Source of the DNA: Pseudotamlana agarivorans
GTDB taxonomy: Bacteria; Bacteroidota; Bacteroidia; Flavobacteriales; Flavobacteriaceae
Direction of reading: 5' to 3'
Assembly: GCF_001642835.1 (NCBI RefSeq)
Contig: NZ_LXEI01000003.1
Coordinates: forward strand, 186,001 to 250,000
DNA: 64,000 nucleotides
The notes under the pieces were generated by a model. It did no database searches and had not been told where the DNA came from. It saw only the letters and a program-made list of their open reading frames with translations. Every line of letters begins with the position of its first letter. Position 1 is the first letter of the stretch. Below, in pieces: positions 9,527 to 17,615 of the stretch. Made by a program: the position numbers and the translations under genes.

Positions 9527-10693
9527 TTAATATTTAATAACTTTTACCGTTTGTCCGTCTCTAACGCTACGAGCACCTTCCTTAATAATTTCGGCACCAT
9601 CGTTTATACCTTTTGTGACTTCAATAACATCGCCTTGAGTTTTTCCTGTTTTAATAATAACCCGTTCAGCAACTGCTTCTCCTTCACTGTTTTTTTCTTT
9701 AACAATGTAAATATATTGCTCGCCATTAGCGTTTTCAGAAATGATACTTAGTGGGATTAGCACCGCATCTTCTTTAGTATAATCGTTAATCTTAAGTTTT
9801 GCAGTTAAATTGGGTTTTATGTTTCCGCTTTCGTTTGTTACGGGTACTTCAATTTTAAAAGATCTGTTTGCAGGATTAATAAAGTTGCTTGCTTGACGTA
9901 CTTGAGTGTCTAGGTCTGTTCCTAAAACAGGGAATTCTACTTTAACCTTTTTACCTTCTACAACATCGGTTATATAGCTTTCAGGAACTTCGGTTTCGAT
10001 GTACATATTTCGTAGGTTTACGATTCGGATGAGTTGTGACTGGCCAGGCATAACTACACTACCTTCGTCTGTAATAATGTCATCTATAACACCATTGAAA
10101 GGAGCTACAATATTTGTTTTAGCCAATTGGGTTTCTAACTGATTTACAGATTGTTCTTGTGCTTCGAAATTAGATTTAGCTTGAAGAAATTGAATTTCAC
10201 TTCCTATTTTTTGATCCCAAAGACGTTTTTGACGTTCGTAAGTTGTTTGAGCAAGAGCTAATTGAATTTTCATTTGAGACACCTGTTGCTCTAAACCTCC
10301 GTCGTCAATTTTAGCTAAAATTTGTCCTTTTTTTACATTTTGACCTTCTTTAACGTAGATTTTTGTAAGAATTCCTGAAACTTCAGGAATGATTACAATG
10401 TTTTCTTTGGTTTGTACACTTCCTTGTAATTCTAGGTAGTGTATAAATTTTTCTTTTTGAGCTACTACAGTGGTGACTAGAGGTAGCTTTTTTGTATCGT
10501 CTAATTCTGCAACTTTTTCGTCGATACGTTTTAACTTTTCGCTAATGGCTATTTGTTCGGCTTCAATAGCGGTACGTCTTTCTCTTATTTGTGTTAAGTT
10601 GCCTTCATTTAATAGCTCATCTAGTGATTTTTCTTTGCCTCCGCAAGCGGTTAGTAGAAGGGATAAAACGGCGATAGTATATAAGTGTTTCAT
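9527..10693 (-). CDS. Efflux periplasmic adaptor lipoprotein (HlyD/AcrA family)
   Basis: A 388-residue membrane-fusion protein linking the RND pump to the TolC-like channel. It has a lipoprotein signal with a lipobox ending LTAC at Cys17. A long coiled-coil segment near residues 30-70 (EAEQIAISEKLKRIDEKVAEL) precedes the barrel-sandwich lipoyl halves (PEVSGILTKIYVKEGQNVKKGQILAKID and TNIVAPFNGVIDDIITDEGSVVMPGQ). These flank the alpha-hairpin and are followed by beta-barrel and membrane-proximal domains. It lies nine bases after the tolC-like gene and nine before the pump gene, consistent with one tripartite efflux system. Confidence 0.92.
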   Translation of the reverse strand: MKHLYTIAVLSLLLTACGGKEKSLDELLNEGNLTQIRERRTAIEAEQIAISEKLKRIDEKVAELDDTKKLPLVTTVVAQKEKFIHYLELQGSVQTKENIVIIPEVSGILTKIYVKEGQNVKKGQILAKIDDGGLEQQVSQMKIQLALAQTTYERQKRLWDQKIGSEIQFLQAKSNFEAQEQSVNQLETQLAKTNIVAPFNGVIDDIITDEGSVVMPGQSQLIRIVNLRNMYIETEVPESYITDVVEGKKVKVEFPVLGTDLDTQVRQASNFINPANRSFKIEVPVTNESGNIKPNLTAKLKINDYTKEDAVLIPLSIISENANGEQYIYIVKEKNSEGEAVAERVIIKTGKTQGDVIEVTKGINDGAEIIKEGARSVRDGQTVKVIKY

Positions 10694-10702
10694 GATGTGT
10701 TT

Positions 10703-12046
10703 TTAGTAATTAATTTGGCTTAAAATGGCGTCTAATTCTGCTTTTTTATTGATAATGTCAATCATCGATTGTAAGTATTCTTGTTGCGCAGCATATAATT
10801 GTGTTTGCGCCTGACGTAAGTCGAAACTTGAAGAGATACCTTCAAAAAATTTGGTTTCATTTTTACGCTCAATACGTTCTGCTAAATCTAAATTTTGTTT
10901 TTTATTAGCGTAATCTTCTATGGCGAATTGGTATTCACTTTTAGCTCGAGCAATGTCTAATTTGATTTTTTGTTCAACTTCAATAAAAGACTCGTTTGCT
11001 TTTTCTAAATCAATTCGAGCTTCTTGTGTTGCCGATGAACGGCCTAAGGAGCTAAAAATTGGGATGTTTAAACTAACTCCAAACATGGATGAGGCATACC
11101 ATTTTTGGTCACTGTTAAAAAAAGCAAAGTCTTGGCCAAAGGCACTGTAACCACCATTTACAAAGGCGCTAAGTGTTGGCATGCCCTTACTCATGGCTAG
11201 TTTTACCATTAAATCTTTGCTTTCTACTTCGTTTTCGGCAATTAGGTAATCAATATTGTTGTCTACACTATCGTCGGTAGCTAATGCTTCAAGCGAGGTG
11301 TATTGTAAGCTTAGTATTTCAAGATTATCTGTTAATACTGTAGGTGTGTTTAAATCGATACCCAATGTGATATTAAGCATTTGGTATGCTAAAAGATTTA
11401 GGCGTTTTACATTATTATAATCGCTCATTAAACTTGAAAGTGTAATTTTTATTTGTTCTACACTTTCTTCTTCTTCCATACCGTTTTCAAAAGTTTTTTG
11501 AATGTCGTTTAAGTTCGATTCTAGAATCGCTTTATTACTTTCCAGAATTTTTATGCTTTCTTCAGTTAGTAAAGCATTTCCGTAGGCATTAATGACCGCT
11601 TTTCTAACTTCCAGATCGGTTTTAATTTTTGCGTTTTCAGAAATTTCTAAATACACTTTTGAAGCTTTTAGGGCTACTAAATAGGAACCATCGAAAATTA
11701 ACTGACTTAAAGTCGCGGTAGCATTAATATTTTGTTTTGGACTAAACTCAACAGGAACAAACTCACCAGGATTTCCTCCGGTTATTTCTGCAGGCAGTAA
11801 CGATACTTGTTGCTTTAACCAATTTTGGTAATCTACGGCTCCATTAATTTGTGGTAAACCTGTAGCGGTAGCTTGCCATTTTTCTTCTTTGGCCATATCA
11901 ATGTCTCTGGCGGCATTTTTCACATTGCGGTTATTTTCCAAAGCATAGTCTATGGCTTCTTGTAAGCTAAAAGCTATTGGCGATTCCTGTGAATACCCTG
12001 AAATAGCAAATAGTAAACTAAAAAAAACAATTAGTTTATTCTTCAT
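10703..12046 (-). CDS. TolC-family outer-membrane efflux channel
   Basis: A 447-residue outer-membrane factor. A signal peptide (MKNKLIVFFSLLFAISGYSQ) is followed by two internally similar helical repeats of the OEP family. These are recognisable from the LQEAIDYALENNRNVKNAARDI opening, the KLAMSKGMPTLSAFVNGGYS segment and the closing RIERKNETKFFEGISSSFDLRQAQTQLYAAQQEYLQSMIDIINKKAELDAI. It forms the exit duct of the pump encoded by the next two genes. It begins two bases after the tetR stop codon, showing co-transcription with the regulator. Confidence 0.92.
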   Translation of the reverse strand: MKNKLIVFFSLLFAISGYSQESPIAFSLQEAIDYALENNRNVKNAARDIDMAKEEKWQATATGLPQINGAVDYQNWLKQQVSLLPAEITGGNPGEFVPVEFSPKQNINATATLSQLIFDGSYLVALKASKVYLEISENAKIKTDLEVRKAVINAYGNALLTEESIKILESNKAILESNLNDIQKTFENGMEEEESVEQIKITLSSLMSDYNNVKRLNLLAYQMLNITLGIDLNTPTVLTDNLEILSLQYTSLEALATDDSVDNNIDYLIAENEVESKDLMVKLAMSKGMPTLSAFVNGGYSAFGQDFAFFNSDQKWYASSMFGVSLNIPIFSSLGRSSATQEARIDLEKANESFIEVEQKIKLDIARAKSEYQFAIEDYANKKQNLDLAERIERKNETKFFEGISSSFDLRQAQTQLYAAQQEYLQSMIDIINKKAELDAILSQINY

Positions 12047-12048
12047 TT

Positions 12049-12654
12049 TTATGATTGATTTGATGTTATAAATTTATTTAATATTTGAAGGCCTTCATCG
12101 GCAACAATGGCTCTTAAGTGGTATTCTAAATAGTTTTCCATGAGATAATCCATGGTAAATAACTCTAAAGGAAAAACCGTTTGATCTTTTAAACCAGACA
12201 TACCGTTAAAGTACATTCTTGAAATAAAATCGACATTAATTTCTTTTCTAAACAAATGCATGTCTACACCTTTTTGAATGCTGTCTTTAACACAAACTTG
12301 CATTTTTTCAAACTGTTTTAAATGTAGGCGTTCGGCAATTCTGGGATAGTATTTTTGTAATTGAAATTGCGAAAATGATTTTTCGTTTTTCAAATAATTT
12401 AGAACAAATACTTTAATGGCGTATAACTCTTCAATAGGATTTTTAGAGTTATTGCAAATGGTATCAATACCTTCGGAAATGTTTTCAAAAATATCGAAGG
12501 TAACGGCTTCTACAAGTTTTGTTTTATTTGCGAAATGTACATAGATGGTTTTTTTAGATATACCAATGCGATTGGCAATATCGTCCATAGTAATACTTTT
12601 AAACCCGTAGTTTAAAAATAGTTCTTTTGATGCTTTAATTATTTTCTCTTTCAT
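12049..12654 (-). CDS. TetR-family repressor of the efflux operon
   Basis: A 201-residue regulator. The N-terminal helix-turn-helix is typical (IIKASKELFLNYGFKSITMDDIANRIGISKKTIYVHFANKTKLVEAV), and the C-terminal ligand-binding part is divergent. The frame opens at a TTG (12666), but the ATG at 12654 (MKEKIIKAS) fits the family N-terminus. A -7 box 10 bases upstream of that ATG implies an almost leaderless mRNA. As the first gene of the tolC-hlyD-RND operon, with an inverted repeat straddling its own -33 region, it most likely represses itself and the pump. The inducer is unknown. Confidence 0.9.
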   Translation of the reverse strand: MKEKIIKASKELFLNYGFKSITMDDIANRIGISKKTIYVHFANKTKLVEAVTFDIFENISEGIDTICNNSKNPIEELYAIKVFVLNYLKNEKSFSQFQLQKYYPRIAERLHLKQFEKMQVCVKDSIQKGVDMHLFRKEINVDFISRMYFNGMSGLKDQTVFPLELFTMDYLMENYLEYHLRAIVADEGLQILNKFITSNQS

Positions 12655-12663
12655 AAGAAGCGG

Positions 12664-12695
12664 CAAAAATACTCATGGAAACTTTAAAAACCAAA
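12664..12695 (-). promoter_or_regulatory. tetR-efflux operon promoter
   Basis: On the minus strand a TTTG -33 (12692-12695) and a TATTTTTG -7 (12664-12671) are separated by 20 bases. The predicted transcript start falls within a few bases of the tetR ATG (12654). Confidence 0.6.
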
Positions 12696-12707
12696 ATAGT
12701 TTCCGTG
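12674..12707. promoter_or_regulatory. Candidate TetR operator (inverted repeat)
   Basis: CATGGAAACT (12674-12683) and AGTTTCCGTG (12698-12707) are inverted copies matching at 9 of 10 bases with a 14-base spacer. The repeat brackets the tetR -33 box. A further partial half-site AGAAACT lies at about 12740. Position and symmetry fit autorepression, but binding is inferred. Confidence 0.5.
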
Positions 12708-12767
12708 GTTTTAACATTAATTTAATAGTAATTTCACACAGAAACTTTTTAATAAGCCGAATTGGTT

Positions 12768-12775
12768 TATTTTTG
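12768..12775 (+). promoter_or_regulatory. -7 box of the polyprenyl synthase gene, abutting the start codon
   Basis: TATTTTTG ends only four bases before the ATG at 12780, so transcription would start at or next to the start codon (leaderless message). Confidence 0.5.
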
Positions 12776-12779
12776 TGCG

Positions 12780-13754
12780 ATGCTTTCCATAGAAAAATAC
12801 CAAGAGGAGTTTATTAAATTCCTAGAAGATTATAAGATTGTTAAGGCACCTCAAGGACTTTATCAACCTATCGAATACATTTTAAACTTAGGCGGAAAAC
12901 GCTTAAGGCCTGTACTTACCCTGATGACGGCGCATATTTTTAATAGCGACTATAAAAAGGCATTAAACGCGGCGTTAAGTATTGAAGTATTTCATAACTT
13001 TTCACTAGTTCATGATGATATTATGGATGATGCACCGCTACGTCGTGGACATCAAACGGTTCATGAAAAGTGGGATATTAATACAGGTATTCTTTCTGGT
13101 GACGCTATGCTAATCATGGCTTATCAACTTTTTGAACATTATGAAGCCGATGTTTTTCAGGCTTTAGCCAAATTGTTTAGCAAAACGGCTTTAGAGGTTT
13201 GTGAAGGTCAGCAGTACGATATCGATTTTGAAATGCGGAACGATGTTACCATTCCGGAGTATTTAAAGATGATAGAATTTAAAACGGCCGTTTTGGTTGG
13301 AGCTGCCATGAAAATGGGAGCGATTGTAGCAAAAGCTTCAACAGAAGACCAAGAAGGTATTTATGATTTTGGTCGCTATTTAGGCATTGCATTTCAGTTA
13401 CAAGATGACTATTTGGATGCTTTTGGTGATCCTAAAACTTTTGGGAAACAAGTAGGTGGTGATATTATTGAAAATAAAAAAACCTATTTGTATTTGAAAG
13501 CACTTCAATTTGCGGAAGCTTCCGATAAAAATGAGTTGGAAGCCTTATTCGCTTCAAATGTTGATGATGCTTCAGAAAAAATTGTACGTGCTAAAGCTAT
13601 TTTTCAGTCTTCTGGTTCCGCGGAAGCGACAAAATCAGCTATCTTGGAATACACAAACAAAGCATTTGATGTGTTGGAAACTTTGGATATCTCCGAAGAT
13701 AAAAAGGCCTTATTAAAAGCCTTTGGTCATAATTTAATGAACAGAACCGTGTAA
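12780..13754 (+). CDS. Polyprenyl (farnesyl/geranylgeranyl-type) diphosphate synthase
   Basis: A 324-residue trans-isoprenyl diphosphate synthase that extends allylic diphosphates with isopentenyl diphosphate. The first Asp-rich motif DDIMD is at residues 79-83, preceded by GGKRLRP and followed by RRG. The second Asp-rich region is LQDDYLDAFGD near residue 205. The frame opens at a TTG 18 bases upstream, inside the -7 box, so the ATG at 12780 is the start. Product chain length cannot be fixed from motifs. In Flavobacteriaceae such genes make precursors for quinone, carotenoid or undecaprenyl routes, which fits dxs elsewhere in the window. Its stop codon overlaps the next start by one base. 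Confidence 0.92.
   Translation: MLSIEKYQEEFIKFLEDYKIVKAPQGLYQPIEYILNLGGKRLRPVLTLMTAHIFNSDYKKALNAALSIEVFHNFSLVHDDIMDDAPLRRGHQTVHEKWDINTGILSGDAMLIMAYQLFEHYEADVFQALAKLFSKTALEVCEGQQYDIDFEMRNDVTIPEYLKMIEFKTAVLVGAAMKMGAIVAKASTEDQEGIYDFGRYLGIAFQLQDDYLDAFGDPKTFGKQVGGDIIENKKTYLYLKALQFAEASDKNELEALFASNVDDASEKIVRAKAIFQSSGSAEATKSAILEYTNKAFDVLETLDISEDKKALLKAFGHNLMNRTV
13616..13628 (+). repeat. 13-base motif copy 1 (TTCCGCGGAAGCG)
   Basis: First of five + strand copies of TTCCGCGRMAGCG in the window, here inside the polyprenyl synthase coding region (Ser-Ala-Glu-Ala). Confidence 0.7.
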
Positions 13755-14101
13755 TGCAGGTGCCTACCACATTTGAGAATTTAGTTGAAGAAGCCCATCA
13801 ACTGCAGTTGTATAAAAAGCTTGTTCAACAACTTAACAAAGATTTTTTGTTAGCTAATATTGATTTAGATTTTCATGAAGACATTCTGCCAACGAGTTTG
13901 AAATTGCTACTTCATGAAACGGTTTACAAACTTATTCAGGAGAAATTTTCAGAATACTTAAACCTGCTTTATATTATCGATGTTTCTGAAAATAAGGTTA
14001 AAGCTTTAGATGGTAACGATACCCTTAAACTGTCGGAAGAGGTTGCCTTTTTAATTTTAAAACGTGAGTGGCAGAAGGTTTGGTATAAGAATCACTACTG
14101 A
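13754..14101 (+). CDS. Conserved small protein overlapping the polyprenyl synthase gene, unknown function
   Basis: A 115-residue, soluble, probably helical protein with no signal peptide or cysteine motif. The ATG overlaps the last base of the upstream stop (TAATG), so translation is likely coupled. The sequence is charged and rich in Leu/Lys/Glu (VEEAHQLQLYKKLVQQLNKD, FLILKREWQKVWYKNHY). I do not recognise a family. Its position suggests a role or expression tied to isoprenoid synthesis, but that is only context. Confidence 0.7.
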   Translation: MQVPTTFENLVEEAHQLQLYKKLVQQLNKDFLLANIDLDFHEDILPTSLKLLLHETVYKLIQEKFSEYLNLLYIIDVSENKVKALDGNDTLKLSEEVAFLILKREWQKVWYKNHY

Positions 14102-14217
14102 TTATTTGTAGCATCTTGACTCGTTTATTTGTTGAACTCACAGTCTCGACAGAAAAAGGTCTTCAAGCGGAGTCTAGAAGTTATATAAAGTGTTTTTTTA
14201 TGAGCATTTAATTTTAA

Positions 14218-14260
14218 TTCGGATAAAATTGTCCGAATTAAAAAATAATTGATACCTTTG
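14218..14260 (+). promoter_or_regulatory. Promoter and operator-like palindrome of the Rrf2-family regulator
   Basis: A 20-base palindrome (14218-14237, core GGATAAAATTGTCC) contains the TTG -33 (14229-14231). A TACCTTTG -7 lies at 14253-14260 with a 21-base spacer. The same core recurs before the ric gene at 14757. Binding over the -33 would give autorepression. Confidence 0.6.
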
Positions 14261-14279
14261 TATGGTAATTAAATAGAAT

Positions 14280-14714
14280 ATGTTTTCAAAAGCTTGCGAA
14301 TATGGTATTAAGGCTGCAATTTTTATTGCGACCCAATCTTATGAAGGTAAGCGTGTGAGCCCTAAAGAAATTGCTCAGGAAATCGATTCTCCACAAGCTT
14401 TTACAGCTAAAATATTACAAGCCTTGGTGAAAAATGATGTCGTATCATCTGTAAAAGGCGCTTATGGTGGTTTTGAAATTGATAGGAATCAAATAGCAAG
14501 CATCAAGTTATCGCAAATAGTAAATGCTATTGACGGCGATACCATTTATAACGGTTGTGGTTTAGGGCTTCATGCCTGTGATGAGGCACATCCTTGTCCG
14601 GTTCACGATAAATTTAAAGCCATAAGAACCGATTTAAAACACATGCTGGAAAACACGAGTTTGGAAGAACTAGCCTTAAATATTAAGTCAGGAGAATCAT
14701 TCTTAAAGATTTAA
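14280..14714 (+). CDS. Rrf2-family iron-sulfur regulator, NsrR-like
   Basis: A 144-residue winged-helix regulator. The N-terminal MFSKACEYGIKAAIFIA and the recognition region SPQAFTAKILQALVKNDVVSSVKGAYGGF are typical of Rrf2 proteins. Three cysteines, Cys93, Cys100 and Cys106 (C-x6-C-x5-C), match the cluster-binding loop of NsrR/IscR-type sensors. The next gene encodes a Ric/ScdA protein, a common NsrR target, so nitric oxide or cluster damage is the likely signal. The shared palindrome in both upstream regions supports autoregulation plus control of ric. IscR-like function is the main alternative, but no isc/suf genes are nearby. Confidence 0.88.
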   Translation: MFSKACEYGIKAAIFIATQSYEGKRVSPKEIAQEIDSPQAFTAKILQALVKNDVVSSVKGAYGGFEIDRNQIASIKLSQIVNAIDGDTIYNGCGLGLHACDEAHPCPVHDKFKAIRTDLKHMLENTSLEELALNIKSGESFLKI

Positions 14715-14756
14715 AAAATAGTTGAGTTTCATTCAAAAAAAATTTGAATATAAATA

Positions 14757-14770
14757 GGATAAATTTGTCC
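14757..14770 (+). promoter_or_regulatory. Operator-like palindrome and -7 box before ric
   Basis: GGATAAATTTGTCC repeats the palindrome found before the regulator gene and contains a perfect -7 box TAAATTTG (14760-14767). A repressor bound here would cover the promoter. The ric start codon follows at 14786. Confidence 0.6.
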
Positions 14771-14785
14771 GAAATAAATAATGTC

Positions 14786-15517
14786 ATGGAAGTATTAAAT
14801 AGTAACGTGCAAAAGCACATTGGAGCCTTTGTAGCAGAAGATTTTAGAACAGCAGCGGTATTTAATCAATACGGAATCGATTTTTGTTGTCGAGGAGGAA
14901 GATCATTAGAAGAGGTTTGCGAAAAAAACCAAATTGATGCTAATGAGTTATTAAGCAAGTTAGAAGCTGTTATAAACACAAAAACCGATCAATCTATAGA
15001 TTATAAATCATGGCCCTTAGATTTATTGGTCGATTATATTGAGAAAAAACACCATCGTTATGTGGAGGAAAAAATTCCTGTGCTTCGTCAGTTTTTAGAT
15101 AAATTATGTAGAGTACATGGCGAAAGACATCCTGAGTTGATTACTATTAACGAATTGTTTACGGCTTCGGCAGGTGAGTTATCGGCGCATTTGAAAAAAG
15201 AAGAATTGGTCCTTTTTCCATTTGTTAAAAAAATGGTTGGTGCCACATTAAGTCAAGGTGCTATTGAAGCACCACAATTTGGTACCGTTGAAAACCCTAT
15301 TGCCATGATGATGGACGAACACGATCATGAAGGTGTGCGATTTAGAAAAATTGCCGAGTTAAGTAATAATTATAACCCACCAGCAGACGCTTGTAACACT
15401 TACCGAGTTACTTATGCCATGTTGCAAGAATTCGAGCAAGATTTGCATTTACACATCCATTTGGAGAATAATATTTTATTTCCTCAAGCTATCAAATTGG
15501 AGAAGCAGTTTCATTAA
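14786..15517 (+). CDS. ric: Iron-sulfur cluster repair di-iron protein (Ric/ScdA/YtfE)
   Basis: A 243-residue cytoplasmic protein that repairs nitrosatively or oxidatively damaged iron-sulfur clusters. The N-terminal ScdA domain carries the paired cysteines in GIDFCCRGGRSLEEVC (Cys34-Cys35). The hemerythrin-like four-helix part supplies iron ligands in KHHRYVEEKIPVL, LSAHLKKEELVLFP, MMDEHDHEGVRFRKI and HLHIHLENNILFP. The frame opens at a TTG (14744), but that lies upstream of the operator and -7 box, so the in-frame ATG at 14786 (MEVLNSNVQKHIG) is the start. The spare ATG at 14781 is out of frame. Confidence 0.93.
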   Translation: MEVLNSNVQKHIGAFVAEDFRTAAVFNQYGIDFCCRGGRSLEEVCEKNQIDANELLSKLEAVINTKTDQSIDYKSWPLDLLVDYIEKKHHRYVEEKIPVLRQFLDKLCRVHGERHPELITINELFTASAGELSAHLKKEELVLFPFVKKMVGATLSQGAIEAPQFGTVENPIAMMMDEHDHEGVRFRKIAELSNNYNPPADACNTYRVTYAMLQEFEQDLHLHIHLENNILFPQAIKLEKQFH

Positions 15518-15547
15518 GCTAGGTAGTTAGACTTAGGAAATAACGTT

Positions 15548-15684
15548 AAAAAGAGGCCTAAAAGTTGATTTTTCGTCATTCTAATTTATTTCAGCATCTC
15601 ATTATTATTACTTTTCAGAATAATGAGATGCTGTCTAGAGTACATTTAGACGAAAATCATCTTTTTAGATGACCTCTTTTTTTT
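15548..15684. repeat. Dispersed palindromic element, copy 1, nested in a terminator
   Basis: A three-layer hairpin. Outer arms AAAGAGG and CCTCTTTTTTTT (15673-15684) look like a terminator. Middle arms TGATTTTTCGTC and GACGAAAATCA bracket inner arms GCATCTCATTATT (15594-15606) and AATAATGAGATGC (15619-15631). A clearly related element lies at 63125-63257 with different outer arms. The rest of the ric-to-hemerythrin gap shows nothing further. Confidence 0.7.
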
Positions 15685-15821
15685 GGTTTAAGACCATGGT
15701 TTATCATTTTTTAATTTTTATTTATTTAATGTTTTGATTTTCAGTTGTTATGCTTGGCTAATTGTTTAAATTTATATACTGAATTCAAATTAAAACGTTT
15801 AATATTTAAGTATTTATAACT

Positions 15822-16283
15822 ATGGATAAAAAACCATTAAAACGACACCAAGCCTTACAACCTTTAAGTCGAGATCATCATCACGGCCTCCTATTATGTT
15901 GGAAAATAAGAACTGGGTTTGGTAAGGGTGTTGAGCCGAATCGAATTAAAAGTTATGCCGATTGGTTTTTCGAAAACCATTTGATACCTCATTTTAAATT
16001 GGAAGAGCAGCATATATTCTCTTTGTTAGAAGACGATAATGCATTAAAAAAGAAAGCTCTAGAAGATCATAAAGCATTGATTTCACTGTTTTCTAAAACA
16101 GACGAAGTGGCTAAAACCTTATCGGAGATAGAAAAACAATTAGATGATCATATTCGATTCGAAGAGCGTGTGCTGTTTCCAGAAATTCAAAAAATAGCGA
16201 CCGAGGAACAATTTGAAACTATTGAAGCCATGCATCACGAAAAGCCGTTTGTTGATAATGTAGCGGATGCGTTTTGGACTTAA
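15822..16283 (+). CDS. Hemerythrin-like HHE-domain protein
   Basis: A 153-residue cytoplasmic protein with the HHE cation-binding pattern: SRDHHHGLLLCWKIR (near residue 20), HLIPHFKLEEQHIF, EDHKALISLF and LDDHIRFEERVLFPEIQ. Such helical bundles bind a di-iron centre and are associated with oxygen or nitric oxide handling. It lies 300 bases downstream of ric but is separated from it by a terminator-like element and lacks the GGATAAA palindrome, so it need not share the Rrf2 control. The Glu/His-rich helices leave little doubt about the fold. The ligand is inferred. Confidence 0.85.
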   Translation: MDKKPLKRHQALQPLSRDHHHGLLLCWKIRTGFGKGVEPNRIKSYADWFFENHLIPHFKLEEQHIFSLLEDDNALKKKALEDHKALISLFSKTDEVAKTLSEIEKQLDDHIRFEERVLFPEIQKIATEEQFETIEAMHHEKPFVDNVADAFWT

Positions 16284-16438
16284 TTAAACAGGAGAGGCCT
16301 AGAAACTAAAAGACCTCACTTCATTTCTAAATAGCAGTAGAAGAAGCAAGGTCATATCTTAAAAAGATTAATAGCGGTGCTAAATTAGTGTTTTTTCCCA
16401 CGTATTTTGTTAATAAATGTTAAAGTTATTAACAAATG

Positions 16439-17572
16439 TTAATTGTAACGAACCTTTCTTAGGATTCGCAAGGTTTCTTTGTAAAGCCTGTAAGTGTCTT
16501 GATCGTAGTTTTTTATAAGGGTTTTGGCTTCTATGAGCTTATTAATGGCGTTTTCAAATTGATTGAGATAGCAAATAAGATAGGTTTCCGGAAGGTTTTT
16601 TAAATCGCTTTCCTCTGCAGGAGTCAGCGTCATGCCTTTTTTTAATTTGTTTAAAATGGCGTTATTGGTGTTGTAAATATGATGCAGAATTTTTTTGTCG
16701 AACTTGGGTGGTTCAAATAATAATGTGGTTTCAATGTTATATTGGGCGTTGTCTTCAAACTTTATAACAGTTTCTTCTAAAGGGTAATATCTATTGGTGC
16801 CTTGTAACCCTAAATTCACATATTCAATAATTTTAAATTGGTTCTCGTCTATGGTAATCGAAACTTCATCTAAAGCCGAAAAGAATAATCTTACCCGCTC
16901 GTTAATCAGTTCAATATCGACACGGGAATAGTAAATATCGTTTTTTACTAATTTTTTTTGTCCAGCCCAGCAAACCACAAAATATTCTTTAAACACTTTA
17001 TATTGTGCATTGTAGTCGGAGCGGCTATTCATAAAATCGAAAACACCATCAAGGGTGTGTTCAATATTGTTCTGTGCATTGTTTTCAATGGCAGCAACAA
17101 TTTTAGAATTCACATCTTTAATTTCAATGTCAAAGACTTTAGGCATACTCATGCTGCCATCTCTAAAAAATACCGATCCGCCGTAATATTTCCAGATGTT
17201 TTTTCTTAAAGAAGTTAAGCCTTCATTGGGTCTAATAGTTACCAAACCTACTACTTTGTTATTTGGTAAGTGCGGAAAAGGAATGTTTTCATATTGAACA
17301 ATGGGAGGATTGGTTAAATAGGCATTGATGAGGTTCTGAATTTTACTATCATCAAAAAAGTCGACGCCAATAATGGCATTGTCATCGTCTTCAACACCAA
17401 TAACAATGAAAGAATTGTTTTTAGGATTGCTATTCGATAGGGCGCAAACATGCTTTAAAAACTTGGCTTTACCTTCTTTCTGACCAATATCGATTTTACG
17501 TTTTTTGTCGTAAAAACTATTTTCGTCGTTGTGAGCTAAAAGGTGTTTTATCAGTAAGCGTTTGTTAATCAT
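16439..17572 (-). CDS. AlbA_2/Schlafen-type putative DNA-binding protein
   Basis: A 377-residue protein. The first ~140 residues show the AlbA_2 (Schlafen-like, formerly AAA_4) pattern: an acidic-aromatic start, KRKIDIGQKEGKAKFLKHVCALSNS, NNSFIVIGVEDDDNAIIGVDF, and then VGLVTIRPNEG...YYGGSVFFRDGSMSMP. The remaining ~230 residues are not recognised and contain no obvious helicase or winged-helix motif. Members are often annotated as putative transcriptional regulators or nucleic-acid binders. The gene stands alone, convergent with the hemerythrin-like gene. Its target is unknown. Confidence 0.75.
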   Translation of the reverse strand: MINKRLLIKHLLAHNDENSFYDKKRKIDIGQKEGKAKFLKHVCALSNSNPKNNSFIVIGVEDDDNAIIGVDFFDDSKIQNLINAYLTNPPIVQYENIPFPHLPNNKVVGLVTIRPNEGLTSLRKNIWKYYGGSVFFRDGSMSMPKVFDIEIKDVNSKIVAAIENNAQNNIEHTLDGVFDFMNSRSDYNAQYKVFKEYFVVCWAGQKKLVKNDIYYSRVDIELINERVRLFFSALDEVSITIDENQFKIIEYVNLGLQGTNRYYPLEETVIKFEDNAQYNIETTLLFEPPKFDKKILHHIYNTNNAILNKLKKGMTLTPAEESDLKNLPETYLICYLNQFENAINKLIEAKTLIKNYDQDTYRLYKETLRILRKVRYN

Positions 17573-17615
17573 AGTTTTTAATTCAGTAAAAACAGTATTA
17601 GCATACTAGCTAGGT

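Noticed and set aside
14744-14785. Upstream TTG start of ric
   Set aside because: It would place the operator and -7 box inside the coding region.
16296-16330. Possible hairpin GAGGCC..GACCTC after the hemerythrin-like gene
   Set aside because: The stem is short and imperfect and no T run follows, so I do not call a terminator.
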